Assembly: GCA_008017265.1 (NCBI GenBank)
Contig: SSHC01000105.1
Location: 1-35,008, forward strand
Length of the DNA: 35,008 bases
From: Aeromicrobium sp.
GTDB lineage: Bacteria; Actinomycetota; Actinomycetes; Propionibacteriales; Nocardioidaceae
Direction of reading: 5' to 3'
In this document: positions 1 through 7,926 of the stretch, one piece after another
Position numbering within the stretch: the first letter of the stretch is position 1
How the letters are laid out: each line of letters begins with the position of its first letter
The notes under the pieces: model-generated
What the model was told of the DNA's origin: nothing
Databases searched by the model: none
What the model saw: only the letters and a program-made list of their open reading frames with translations
Translations under genes and position numbers: made by a program

Positions 1-1272
1 ATCCCCGGCGGCGTGCAACACAACCTCGCGTTCAACTACCCGTTCCCGCTCGCCATCGACAAAGCCGAAGGCGCACACCTGGTAGACCGCGACGGCAACA
101 CCTACATCGACTTCCTGCAAGCTGGCGGCCCCACGATCCTGGGCAGCAACTACGCCCCAGTGAACGAGAAGGTCGCTGAAGTCATCCGCGAATCAGGTCC
201 GGTCACGGGCCTGTTCCACGAATACGAACTCAAACTCGCCGAATCGATCCACCGCTACATGCCGCATATCGAGATGTATCGCGCGCTGGGTTCGGGCACC
301 GAAGCCGTCATGGCCGCTGTGCGCGGTGCTCGCGCTTACACGGGCAAGAAGGTCGTCATCAAACTGGGCGGCGCCTACCACGGTTGGTCCGATTCGATGG
401 TTTACGGCCTGCGCGTTCCGGGCACGTTCCGCCTGAACGCGAAAGGCATCCCGTTCGCCACCACCAGCAGCACGCGCGAATCGTTCCCACACGATTTGGG
501 CCAACTGCGTCGCAAACTCATGGAGAACCGCGCACGTGGCGGAACCGCTGCCGTCATCGTTGAACCGCTCGGCCCTGAGTCGGGCACACGTCCCGTCCCG
601 TTCGACTTCAACGCTGGCGTGCGCGAATTGTGTGACGAGTTCGGTGCGATGTTGATCTTCGACGAGGTCGTCACCGGTTTCCGCATCGGTATGGGCGGCG
701 CGGCCGGCTACTTTGGCGTCACCCCTGATCTGACCGTCCTAGGCAAGGCGGTTTCGGGCGGCTACCCGATGGCCGGTGGCGTCGGCGGTAGCGCCGAAGT
801 GATGAGTGCATTCGGTTCGGGCCTCGACGGCAAATCCGGCTCGCACATCCAGGTCGGCGGCACGCTGTCGGCCAACCCCTTGTCGAGCGCAGCCGGTCAC
901 TTCGCGATCGAAGAAATGGCACGCACCAACGCGCCAGTCATTGCCGGTCGCGCTGGCGATCGCCTCACCCGCGGACTACAGCGCCTCATCGACAAGCACG
1001 GCTTGCCATATGTCGCCTACAACCAAGGTTCAATCGTGCACTTGGAGTCAAGCGGCGTCATGTTGCTCGACATGAAGAACCCCGTCAAGCTCCTCAAAGA
1101 AAACAAGCCACGCAAGCAGTTGATGGAACACTTGGGTGCGGCCTATGCCTCGCGCGGGCTCATCACGCTGGCAGGCTCACGCCTATACACCTCGATGGCC
1201 CACACCGACGAGATCATCGATGACGCGTTGGCTCGCTTCGACGAAGTGTTCTCAAGGATCGAAGGCGTCTGA
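1..1272 (+). CDS. Class III PLP-dependent aminotransferase (glutamate-1-semialdehyde aminomutase-like), truncated at the 5' window edge
   Basis: The open frame runs from the window edge (IPGGVQHN...). It contains FDEVVTGFRIG and the PLP-lysine region TVLGKAVSGGYPMAGG. The true start lies outside the window. Confidence 0.88.
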   Translation: MPGGVQHNLAFNYPFPLAIDKAEGAHLVDRDGNTYIDFLQAGGPTILGSNYAPVNEKVAEVIRESGPVTGLFHEYELKLAESIHRYMPHIEMYRALGSGTEAVMAAVRGARAYTGKKVVIKLGGAYHGWSDSMVYGLRVPGTFRLNAKGIPFATTSSTRESFPHDLGQLRRKLMENRARGGTAAVIVEPLGPESGTRPVPFDFNAGVRELCDEFGAMLIFDEVVTGFRIGMGGAAGYFGVTPDLTVLGKAVSGGYPMAGGVGGSAEVMSAFGSGLDGKSGSHIQVGGTLSANPLSSAAGHFAIEEMARTNAPVIAGRAGDRLTRGLQRLIDKHGLPYVAYNQGSIVHLESSGVMLLDMKNPVKLLKENKPRKQLMEHLGAAYASRGLITLAGSRLYTSMAHTDEIIDDALARFDEVFSRIEGV

Positions 1273-1322
1273 GGGGTGAGCCGAGTAGGCTCGTGTCCCT
1301 GCGGTGAGTCGAAGGAGCACGC

Positions 1323-2906
1323 ATGACCCGGTACGTTGTGGGCGTCGATTTGGGCACGAGTGGCCCGAAGGTTGCCTTGGTGACCACTCAAGGCGAGGTC
1401 GTCGATCACGATACCGAGAAGGTGAGCCTGACGCTGCTGCCTGAAGGCGGAGCAGAGCAAGACCCTGACGAGTGGTGGCACGCCATCGTCGTCTCAACCC
1501 GACGGTTGATCGACCGCAATCCGGAGGCGGCCACGCAGGTTGCGGCGCTCTGCATGAGCAGCCAGTGGGGCGGGCTCGTTCCCGTTGATGCAACCGGCAA
1601 CCACCTGCACAACGCGATCATCTGGATGGACGCGCGCGGCGTGGAATACGCCGAGGAACTCACTTCGGGTGGCATCACGATTCCTGGCGCTGGCTACAAC
1701 GCCTGGGCGCTTCGCCATTGGATCAGCCGCACCGGAGGCGTTCCGTCGCGCAGCGGTAAGGATCCCGTGGGTCAGGCCCAATTCTTGTTCCACGACCGCC
1801 CCGATGTGTATGCGGCGACCGCCTATCTGCTCGATGTTCCCGAATACCTCACGATGCGCGCGTGCGGGCGTGCCGTCGCGGGCTACGACACGTCGGCGCT
1901 GCGCTGGAGCACCGATAATCGCGACCCGTCTCATGTGCGGTGGGATCCGAAGTTGGTGAAACGTTCACGGCTCGACATGTCCAAACTGCCAGAACTCGTT
2001 CCACCTGCGTCAGTCGTTGGCACGCTGTTGCCCGAGGTGGCTGCCGAGTTGGGTTTGAGCACCGAAGTGAAGGTAGTTGCCGGTACTGGCGACACCACGT
2101 CGGCTGCTATCGGTGCGGGCGCCGTCGCGGACTATGCCGGACACCTCTACATCGGCACCTCGGCCTGGTTGACCGCTCACGTTCCCTATAAGCGAACGGA
2201 CGTGCTGAACGGTATTGCTTCGCTGCCGGCTGTGGTACCGGATCGCTATTGGATTGCGACTGTGCAGGAAGCTGCCGGCAAGGCGATCGAGTGGCTGATC
2301 GATAACGTCGTTTATCCCGAAGATGGAATGCTGGAAGATGGCCCCCGGCCCGTTGACGCTCTTGAACGCCTCAACGCGCTCGCGGAAAGCGCCCCGCCTG
2401 GCAGTAACGGCGTGTTGTTCGCGCCGTGGCTCAACGGCGAACGCACTCCGGTCGATGATCCGTACGTGCGTGGTGGCTGGCACAACGTGTCGCTGAGCAC
2501 CACGCGCGCAGACTTGGCCCGAGCCACCTTTGAGGGGATCGCTTTGAACGTGCGTTGGATGAAAGAGACCGTGGAGCGGTTTACCCGTAAGGAAATGCCC
2601 CACGGTTTCAGTTCTTTGACGTTCATTGGCGGCGGTGCGAAGTCGCCGTTGTGGTGCCAAGTGTTGGCCGATGTGCTCGGCTGTTCGATCAACCAAGCGA
2701 AAGATCCCGTGTTGGCGAACGCCCGCGGCGCCGGGCTGATTGCTTCGGTGGGTATCGGCGAAATCACCTGGGACGAGATTGCCGGCCGGGTCGAGATCGA
2801 GGAAGTGTTCCACCCCGATCCGAACCGCAAAGACCTCTACGACCGCCAGTTCTTGCGGTTCCGCGAGATGTATCGCAAGACCCGGAAACTCTCGCTCGAA
2901 AAGTAA
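1323..2906 (+). CDS. FGGY-family carbohydrate kinase (xylulokinase-like)
   Basis: 527 aa. N-terminal VGVDLGTSGPKVALV phosphate-binding motif, GTGDTTSAAIGAGAV, and FIGGGAKSPLWCQVLADVLG. Confidence 0.9.
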   Translation: MTRYVVGVDLGTSGPKVALVTTQGEVVDHDTEKVSLTLLPEGGAEQDPDEWWHAIVVSTRRLIDRNPEAATQVAALCMSSQWGGLVPVDATGNHLHNAIIWMDARGVEYAEELTSGGITIPGAGYNAWALRHWISRTGGVPSRSGKDPVGQAQFLFHDRPDVYAATAYLLDVPEYLTMRACGRAVAGYDTSALRWSTDNRDPSHVRWDPKLVKRSRLDMSKLPELVPPASVVGTLLPEVAAELGLSTEVKVVAGTGDTTSAAIGAGAVADYAGHLYIGTSAWLTAHVPYKRTDVLNGIASLPAVVPDRYWIATVQEAAGKAIEWLIDNVVYPEDGMLEDGPRPVDALERLNALAESAPPGSNGVLFAPWLNGERTPVDDPYVRGGWHNVSLSTTRADLARATFEGIALNVRWMKETVERFTRKEMPHGFSSLTFIGGGAKSPLWCQVLADVLGCSINQAKDPVLANARGAGLIASVGIGEITWDEIAGRVEIEEVFHPDPNRKDLYDRQFLRFREMYRKTRKLSLEK

Positions 2907-2930
2907 CGAGTGCCTGCAGTTTGGGCGGTT

Positions 2931-3191
2931 TCAGTTGCTGGCGGTACTTGAACCGTCGGCAACTGCGCCTTCGGAAGCTGTGCCGGCGGTTGCGTCGCTT
3001 TCGGTGCCTTCGCGCTCGGCCCACATCGCGTTGTTCTTGCGTGAGACGCGAACGAACGACCACATCAAAAGAACACCAGCGATGCAGAATGCGAGAGTGA
3101 ATCCACCAGCAAGCCAACCGATCGGTTCGCTGCCATCAGGTGCGACCGCGTCGCGTGCGGCAAACGTGGCCGCAAGAAAACTATTCAACAC
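2931..3191 (-). CDS. Small single-pass membrane protein, hypothetical
   Basis: 86 aa with one clear TM segment (IGWLAGGFTLAFCIAGVLLMWSFV). Fits the gap between neighbours. Confidence 0.5.
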   Translation of the reverse strand: MLNSFLAATFAARDAVAPDGSEPIGWLAGGFTLAFCIAGVLLMWSFVRVSRKNNAMWAEREGTESDATAGTASEGAVADGSSTASN

Positions 3192-3259
3192 CCCTACAGC
3201 CTAACCCTTGAAGAAAACAAAGCGATCGGAAATTCCGGCTCGCGAACATTGACAACGTC

Positions 3260-3556
3260 TTAACCCGTGGCAACCAAGCGAACGACGTGAGGGATCCCAA
3301 CCGCACGTTCTTGGGCTAGATCGTAGGCCGACTGCAGATCAAGCCATGTTTTCGCTGTGCTGACTCCCGCCTCTTCTAATCGAATGGCGAGATTGGGGCT
3401 AATCCGCGCATGACAATGGAGCACACGACTCAATGTCACACGCGAAACACCCAAGCGTGCAGCAACTTCACCAACAGTCAGGTCTAACTCGGCGAGGACG
3501 TCTTCACGAAGGATCTCACCTGGATGCGCGGGGGCCTTCATCACCATGTTCCTCAT
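3260..3556 (-). CDS. higA: HigA-family antitoxin (XRE-type HTH)
   Basis: 98 aa; AHPGEILREDVLAELDLTVGEVAARLGVSRVTLSRVLHCHARISPNLAIRLEEA is the typical HigA/VapI HTH sequence. It lies 3 bp downstream of the toxin gene. Confidence 0.9.
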   Translation of the reverse strand: MRNMVMKAPAHPGEILREDVLAELDLTVGEVAARLGVSRVTLSRVLHCHARISPNLAIRLEEAGVSTAKTWLDLQSAYDLAQERAVGIPHVVRLVATG

Positions 3557-3559
3557 TCC

Positions 3560-3877
3560 TCAGTGATAATCCTGATAGTCGACGAGTTCAACATCCCCAT
3601 CGATGAACCGAAAAGTAACCCGCCAATTTCCGCTGACCCTGACCGACCAATAGCCCATGAGGTCACCTCTCAATGGGTGCGTACGGAAACCGGGGATGGC
3701 CAAGTCGCGGGGATGCGAAGCGACATCAAGAACCGACAGAATTCTCCGCAACTTAGATACATGCTCGGCTTGCACCCCTCTCCAACGACCGGTCTCATAT
3801 AAGTCTTGCAGCCCTTTATGCCGAAAACTCACGATCACAGGACACCCCAGCGTATCGCGTATCGCAACACGATACAA
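3560..3877 (-). CDS. higB: HigB/RelE-family toxin (plasmid maintenance system killer protein)
   Basis: Contains SFRHKGLQDLYETGRWRGVQAEHVSKLRRILSVLD and PLRGDLMGYWSVRVSGNWRVTFRF, typical of HigB. The start may be internal (..VIVSFRHKGL). Confidence 0.9.
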   Translation of the reverse strand: MYRVAIRDTLGCPVIVSFRHKGLQDLYETGRWRGVQAEHVSKLRRILSVLDVASHPRDLAIPGFRTHPLRGDLMGYWSVRVSGNWRVTFRFIDGDVELVDYQDYH

Positions 3878-4079
3878 GTTGCTTTATGTACAACACTCAC
3901 TATCAGCCCCTGAAATTTCGATTACACCTAGGCGCGCATGGTGCCACATGGCCCAAGTTCCCATCCAAACAATTCACACTTTTCGACACAGTGTGAAGCG
4001 GAATAACCGACGGAGTCGGTACAGCCTAAGTCGCCAATCGCCAGACAAAGCTAGCGCCGGGGCAAGGATGGCCGCTGAA

Positions 4080-4271
4080 TCAGCGACCCGTCAACTTCGC
4101 CCAGAAGCCGCCACCCGACTTAGCTGCAGCGGCCGCTTCAAGTTGTTGCTTGGTGTGCTTGCCGTTGCACCATTGGCCGGCCGGCACCGAGCGCTTAACT
4201 TGGTCGATATGTTGACCGCATCCGCGCCAGGTCGTCTTTCCGCAGGTCTTGCACTTTGCTGCTGAACACAT
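4080..4271 (-). CDS. Small Cys-rich (zinc-ribbon-like) protein, 63 aa
   Basis: MCSAAKCKTCGKTTWRGCGQHIDQVKRSVPAGQWCNGKH... with five Cys. The start (CAT at 4269-4271) is internal to the listed 119-aa ORF. Resembles a small Cys-rich protein I recall from other actinobacteria. Confidence 0.8.
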   Translation of the reverse strand: MCSAAKCKTCGKTTWRGCGQHIDQVKRSVPAGQWCNGKHTKQQLEAAAAAKSGGGFWAKLTGR

Positions 4272-4293
4272 ATGGACTCCTCGTGTTGATTTG

Positions 4294-4309
4294 ATACCCC
4301 TAGGGGTAT
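4294..4309. promoter_or_regulatory. Perfect 16-bp palindrome ATACCCCTAGGGGTAT, candidate CsoR/CstR-family operator
   Basis: ATACCCCT|AGGGGTAT sits in the 49-bp divergent gap between the Cys-rich protein and the CoADR-rhodanese gene. Matches the general TACCCC..GGGGTA form of CsoR-family sites. Confidence 0.7.
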
Positions 4310-4320
4310 ACAGTAGCAGC

Positions 4321-5970
4321 ATGGTTGAGAACCCACGAATCGTCATCATCGGCGGCGTCGCCGGTGGCATGTCCGCAGCAACACGTCTTCGTCGCCTGAT
4401 GGAGCACGCCTCCATCACCGTTATCGAGCGCAGCGCCAACGTCTCTTATGCAAACTGTGGCCTGCCCTATCACGTGGGCGGCATCATCCCCGAGCGCGAT
4501 TCGCTCTTGCTGCAGACCCCCGAGTCGCTCCACCGCCGCTTCAACCTTGACGTGCGCATCAGCCACGAAGCGAGCAACATCAACCGCGATTCCAAAACAC
4601 TCGATGTGCTCAACCTGCTCACGGGCGAATCAGAAACGCTCGCTTGGGACTACCTCATCTTGTCCCCCGGTGCCCGCCCAGTGCTGCCACCCATCGAAGG
4701 CATCGAGCGCGCCTACACGCTCCGCACCGTTGAAGACGCCGACACGCTCATCGCCGCCAGCGCCGACGCGAAGCGCGTTGTGGTGATGGGTGGAGGATTC
4801 ATCGGCCTGGAACTCGCCGAAAACTTCCGCCACCGCGGCCTAAGCGTCGACCTCGTTGAAGCGGCCCCGCAACTCATGGCCCCGATCGATATCGAAATGG
4901 CTCACTACGTACACGAACACATGGCCGAAAACGGCGTCAACGTGCACCTCGACAGTCGTGTCACCGCCATTGGCGAACACAGCGTCACCCTCGACAACGG
5001 CGACGTGATCGAGACCGATCTCGTCGTCAGCGCGATCGGTGTGCGCCCCGACTCCAGCATCGCCGACGCCGCTGGCCTCGAAACCAACGAGGTTGGCGCG
5101 ATCAAAGTCGACGCACTCCAACGCACCAACGACCCGGCCATCTTCGCCATCGGTGACGCCACCGAAACCCGCAATGCCAACGGCGACGCCGCCTTCATCC
5201 CGCTCGCCGGCCCCGCCAACCGGCAAGGCCGCCTCGTGGCCGACGTGATTGCTGGCAACACGGTGCGCGTCCCCAATTCGCTCGGTACTTCGATCCTTGG
5301 CGTATTCGGCCTCCAAGTGGCCGCCACCGGCCGCAACGAACGCGTCCTGCGCGCTCAAGGGCAAGAAGTGCGGGTCATTCACACGCACCCGCTCAATCAC
5401 GCTGGCTACCACCCCGGCGCGAAAACCCTGCGGCTCAAACTGATCGTTGACCCAGTCACCGACGACATACTCGGCGCGCAAGCAATCGGAGCCGAAGGTG
5501 CCGACAAGCGCATCGACGTCATCGCGACAGCTATGCGCGGTGGCTTGAAGGCGAGCGACCTCATCGACCTCGATTTGTCTTATGCCCCGCAGTTCGGCAG
5601 CGCAAAAGACCCGGTCAACATGCTCGGCTACATCAACGCCAACCAACACACCGGCGGAAGCACAACGGTGCAATGGCACGAAGTTGATGAGCTTGTTGCA
5701 GCCGGCACTCAACTTATCGACGTCCGCACGCCCGCCGAGTTCGCCGCGAACTCAATCCCCGGTGCGATCAACATCGAACTGGACACCCTGCGCGACCACA
5801 TCGACGAAATCGAACAAGGCGCCATCGTGCATTGTGCGGTCGGCTTGCGCGGCTATCTCGCCACACGCGTCTTGGCTGGCTATGGGATCGAAAGCAGCAA
5901 CCTCGACGGCGGAATCAGCACGTGGACGGCTGGCATCTCGACGAAAAAGCCCGTAGCCGCGAACGCCTAG
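4321..5970 (+). CDS. CoA-disulfide reductase-like FAD/NAD(P)-dependent oxidoreductase with C-terminal rhodanese domain
   Basis: Start at ATG 4321 (MVENPRIVIIGGVAGGMSAATRLRR), not at 4249. Contains SYANCGLPYHVGG (redox Cys), VVVMGGGFIGLELAE, AIGDATE, and C-terminal rhodanese LIDVRTPAEFAANSIPGAINI...IVHCAVGLRGYLATRVLAGYG. Confidence 0.93.
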   Translation: MVENPRIVIIGGVAGGMSAATRLRRLMEHASITVIERSANVSYANCGLPYHVGGIIPERDSLLLQTPESLHRRFNLDVRISHEASNINRDSKTLDVLNLLTGESETLAWDYLILSPGARPVLPPIEGIERAYTLRTVEDADTLIAASADAKRVVVMGGGFIGLELAENFRHRGLSVDLVEAAPQLMAPIDIEMAHYVHEHMAENGVNVHLDSRVTAIGEHSVTLDNGDVIETDLVVSAIGVRPDSSIADAAGLETNEVGAIKVDALQRTNDPAIFAIGDATETRNANGDAAFIPLAGPANRQGRLVADVIAGNTVRVPNSLGTSILGVFGLQVAATGRNERVLRAQGQEVRVIHTHPLNHAGYHPGAKTLRLKLIVDPVTDDILGAQAIGAEGADKRIDVIATAMRGGLKASDLIDLDLSYAPQFGSAKDPVNMLGYINANQHTGGSTTVQWHEVDELVAAGTQLIDVRTPAEFAANSIPGAINIELDTLRDHIDEIEQGAIVHCAVGLRGYLATRVLAGYGIESSNLDGGISTWTAGISTKKPVAANA

Positions 5971-6003
5971 GCGCGGCCAGGCCTGCGTCAGCGCAAGCGC
6001 GCC

Positions 6004-6882
6004 TCAGCGCAAGCCTGCAAACAAGTCGTCCTCCGGCAGGGTCGTCTCCACGAGGCTCGTTACGAGTTCGAAGTCCTCAGTGGGCCACGCTTCAGCCTGC
6101 ACTTCGCGCGGAATCGCGAACCAAAAACCGTGGGGATCGATCTGCGTGGCATGCGCCAAAAGCGCTTCGTCACGCACCTCGAACCAGTCGTCACAGCGCA
6201 CCTTTGTGGTCACGCGCGACTCGTGTGACGGATCAACGTCCCACTTCGCGAGACGATCGGCATAGGGCGACTCAAGGCCATGGCGTTTCATCGCAGCATC
6301 CAGCGCCACGGTGCGCTCGTGCGACCAGCCGTGGTGGTAATACAATTTGCTCACTTGCCAGGCTTCTCCCAAGTCCGGATACCGTTCCGGGTCAGCGGCA
6401 GCCTCAAACGCGTACACGCTGATTTCGTGGCACTTAATGTGATCAGGATGTGGGTAGCCGCCGTTCTCGTCGTACGTCGTCAGCACGTGCGGACGGAACG
6501 AACGAATCAATTTAACGAGCGGTGCAGCTGCTTCTTCGAGCGGCACAAGTGCGAAACACCCCGTGGGCAACGGCGGCTTCGGGTCACCTTCGGGCCAACC
6601 AGAATCCACAAAGCCAAGCCAATCTTGCGAAATCCCGAGAATCTCCCGGGCCCGATCCATCTCTTCACTTCGGATCGACGCAATCAATTCGGGGTTGTCG
6701 ATGATGCCCGGGTGCTCGAAACTGGGATTCAGAATGGAGCCGCGCTCCCCACCCGTACACGTCACCACATGAACGTCGACTCCCTCAGACACGTAACGTG
6801 CCGTCGAAGCCGCACCCTTGCTGGACTCGTCGTCAGGATGGGCGTGAACATGCATCAAACGCAAACCATTGGAATCAACCAC
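6004..6882 (-). CDS. mca: Mycothiol S-conjugate amidase (LmbE/PIG-L family)
   Basis: LRLMHVHAHPDDESSKGAASTARYV and GGYPHPDHIKCHEI. A GTG start at 6882 is more likely than the listed upstream start. Confidence 0.92.
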   Translation of the reverse strand: MVDSNGLRLMHVHAHPDDESSKGAASTARYVSEGVDVHVVTCTGGERGSILNPSFEHPGIIDNPELIASIRSEEMDRAREILGISQDWLGFVDSGWPEGDPKPPLPTGCFALVPLEEAAAPLVKLIRSFRPHVLTTYDENGGYPHPDHIKCHEISVYAFEAAADPERYPDLGEAWQVSKLYYHHGWSHERTVALDAAMKRHGLESPYADRLAKWDVDPSHESRVTTKVRCDDWFEVRDEALLAHATQIDPHGFWFAIPREVQAEAWPTEDFELVTSLVETTLPEDDLFAGLR

Positions 6883-6919
6883 GACCCCTATCTTTCCATG
6901 CGTTTGACACACTAGAACC

Positions 6920-7303
6920 ATGAGCAATCTCGAATCGCGATACGGACGCCACAAGAAGCCCCTGCCGAAGTGGTTTTGGCCCGTGATCGCGGCCATCGGC
7001 GTGAGCCTCGGAGTCGCGTGGGCGGCGTGGTCCGCAGCGAGCAACGATCGTCCGTGGCAGGCCGAAGTGTATGGCTACGAAGTCATCGACGACAACCACA
7101 CGAAAGTCTCCCTGCGCGTCTACCGCAAAGAACCGATCGAAGTGGTGTGCACGGTCTATGCCCAAGCCATTGACAAGGTGTATGTCGGTGAAAAAGAAGT
7201 CGTTATCCCAGCCGATGCGCCAGATCCGACCCGCGTCACCACCACGATTCGCACCCAGTACCGGGCGGTCACCGCGGAGATTCGTTCCTGCGAAGTTCGC
7301 TAA
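6920..7303 (+). CDS. DUF4307 domain membrane protein
   Basis: 127 aa; basic N-terminus, one TM, then ACT-like positional context. The mca-DUF4307-greA order is familiar in Actinobacteria. Confidence 0.8.
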   Translation: MSNLESRYGRHKKPLPKWFWPVIAAIGVSLGVAWAAWSAASNDRPWQAEVYGYEVIDDNHTKVSLRVYRKEPIEVVCTVYAQAIDKVYVGEKEVVIPADAPDPTRVTTTIRTQYRAVTAEIRSCEVR

Positions 7304-7324
7304 TTTTTGCTAAAGTAGGAATTT

Positions 7325-7348
7325 CACCCCGGGACAACCCCCGGGGTG
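7325..7348 (+). other. Hairpin CACCCCGGG-acaacc-CCCGGGGTG in the greA leader
   Basis: 9-bp perfect inverted repeat with a 6-nt spacer and no following T-tract. Confidence 0.7.
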
Positions 7349-7381
7349 CCGCATATTGAGGGGCCGCAAGGCTCACGAACG

Positions 7382-7403
7382 TTTCCGCGCTTCGGTGCGG
7401 AAA
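7382..7403 (+). other. UUCG-tetraloop hairpin next to the greA Shine-Dalgarno sequence
   Basis: TTTCCGCGC-TTCG-GTGCGGAAA, a 9-bp stem including one G.U pair, directly followed by GGAG. Confidence 0.7.
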
Positions 7404-7413
7404 GGAGACACAC

Positions 7414-7908
7414 ATGACAACGAACGAAACCGTCTGGGTAACCCAAGAGGCTCTCGACAGTCTTGTCGCTGAACTTGAGAACCTGAAAACCGTTGTCCGC
7501 CCCAGCATCAATGAACAAGTTGCGGCCGCCCGCGACGAAGGCGACTTGAAAGAAAACGGCGGCTATCACGCCGCTCGCGAAGAACAAGGAAAGACCGAAG
7601 CGCGCATCTCGCACCTCGAAGAGATGTTGCGTCGCGCAGTTGTCGGTGCGAAACCCGCCGATGACGGACTCGTCGAAGTCGGCATGAAAGTCACCATCCA
7701 GTTCGAAGGCGACGACGACACCCAAACGTTCCTGCTCGGTTCACGCGAACTGCTCAGCATGGACTCCAACGTCGAACTTGAAGTGTATTCGCCAACATCC
7801 CCGCTCGGCACTGCCCTGCTTGGAAAGTCTGCTGGCGACAGCGCAAGCTACGAAGCCCCCAACGGACGCACAATCAACGTCAAAATCGTTGATGCAAAGC
7901 CGTTCTGA
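7414..7908 (+). CDS. greA: Transcription elongation factor GreA
   Basis: AARDEGDLKENGGYHAAREEQGKTEARISHLEEMLRRA and SPLGTALLGKSAGDSASYEAPNG are diagnostic. Confidence 0.96.
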   Translation: MTTNETVWVTQEALDSLVAELENLKTVVRPSINEQVAAARDEGDLKENGGYHAAREEQGKTEARISHLEEMLRRAVVGAKPADDGLVEVGMKVTIQFEGDDDTQTFLLGSRELLSMDSNVELEVYSPTSPLGTALLGKSAGDSASYEAPNGRTINVKIVDAKPF

Positions 7909-7926
7909 CACGTACTCGCGCCAACG

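Noticed and set aside
2010-2813. 267-aa minus-strand ORF opposite the FGGY kinase
   Set aside because: Antisense shadow ORF with no recognisable domain and no promoter or RBS logic.
3657-4265. 202-aa plus-strand ORF spanning higB, the non-coding gap and the Cys-rich gene
   Set aside because: Overlaps two better-supported genes antisense and has no family signature.
4840-5712. 290-aa minus-strand ORF opposite the CoADR-rhodanese gene
   Set aside because: Antisense shadow of a well-supported gene; composition (long runs of G, A, V, D) reflects codon bias and no motif is seen.
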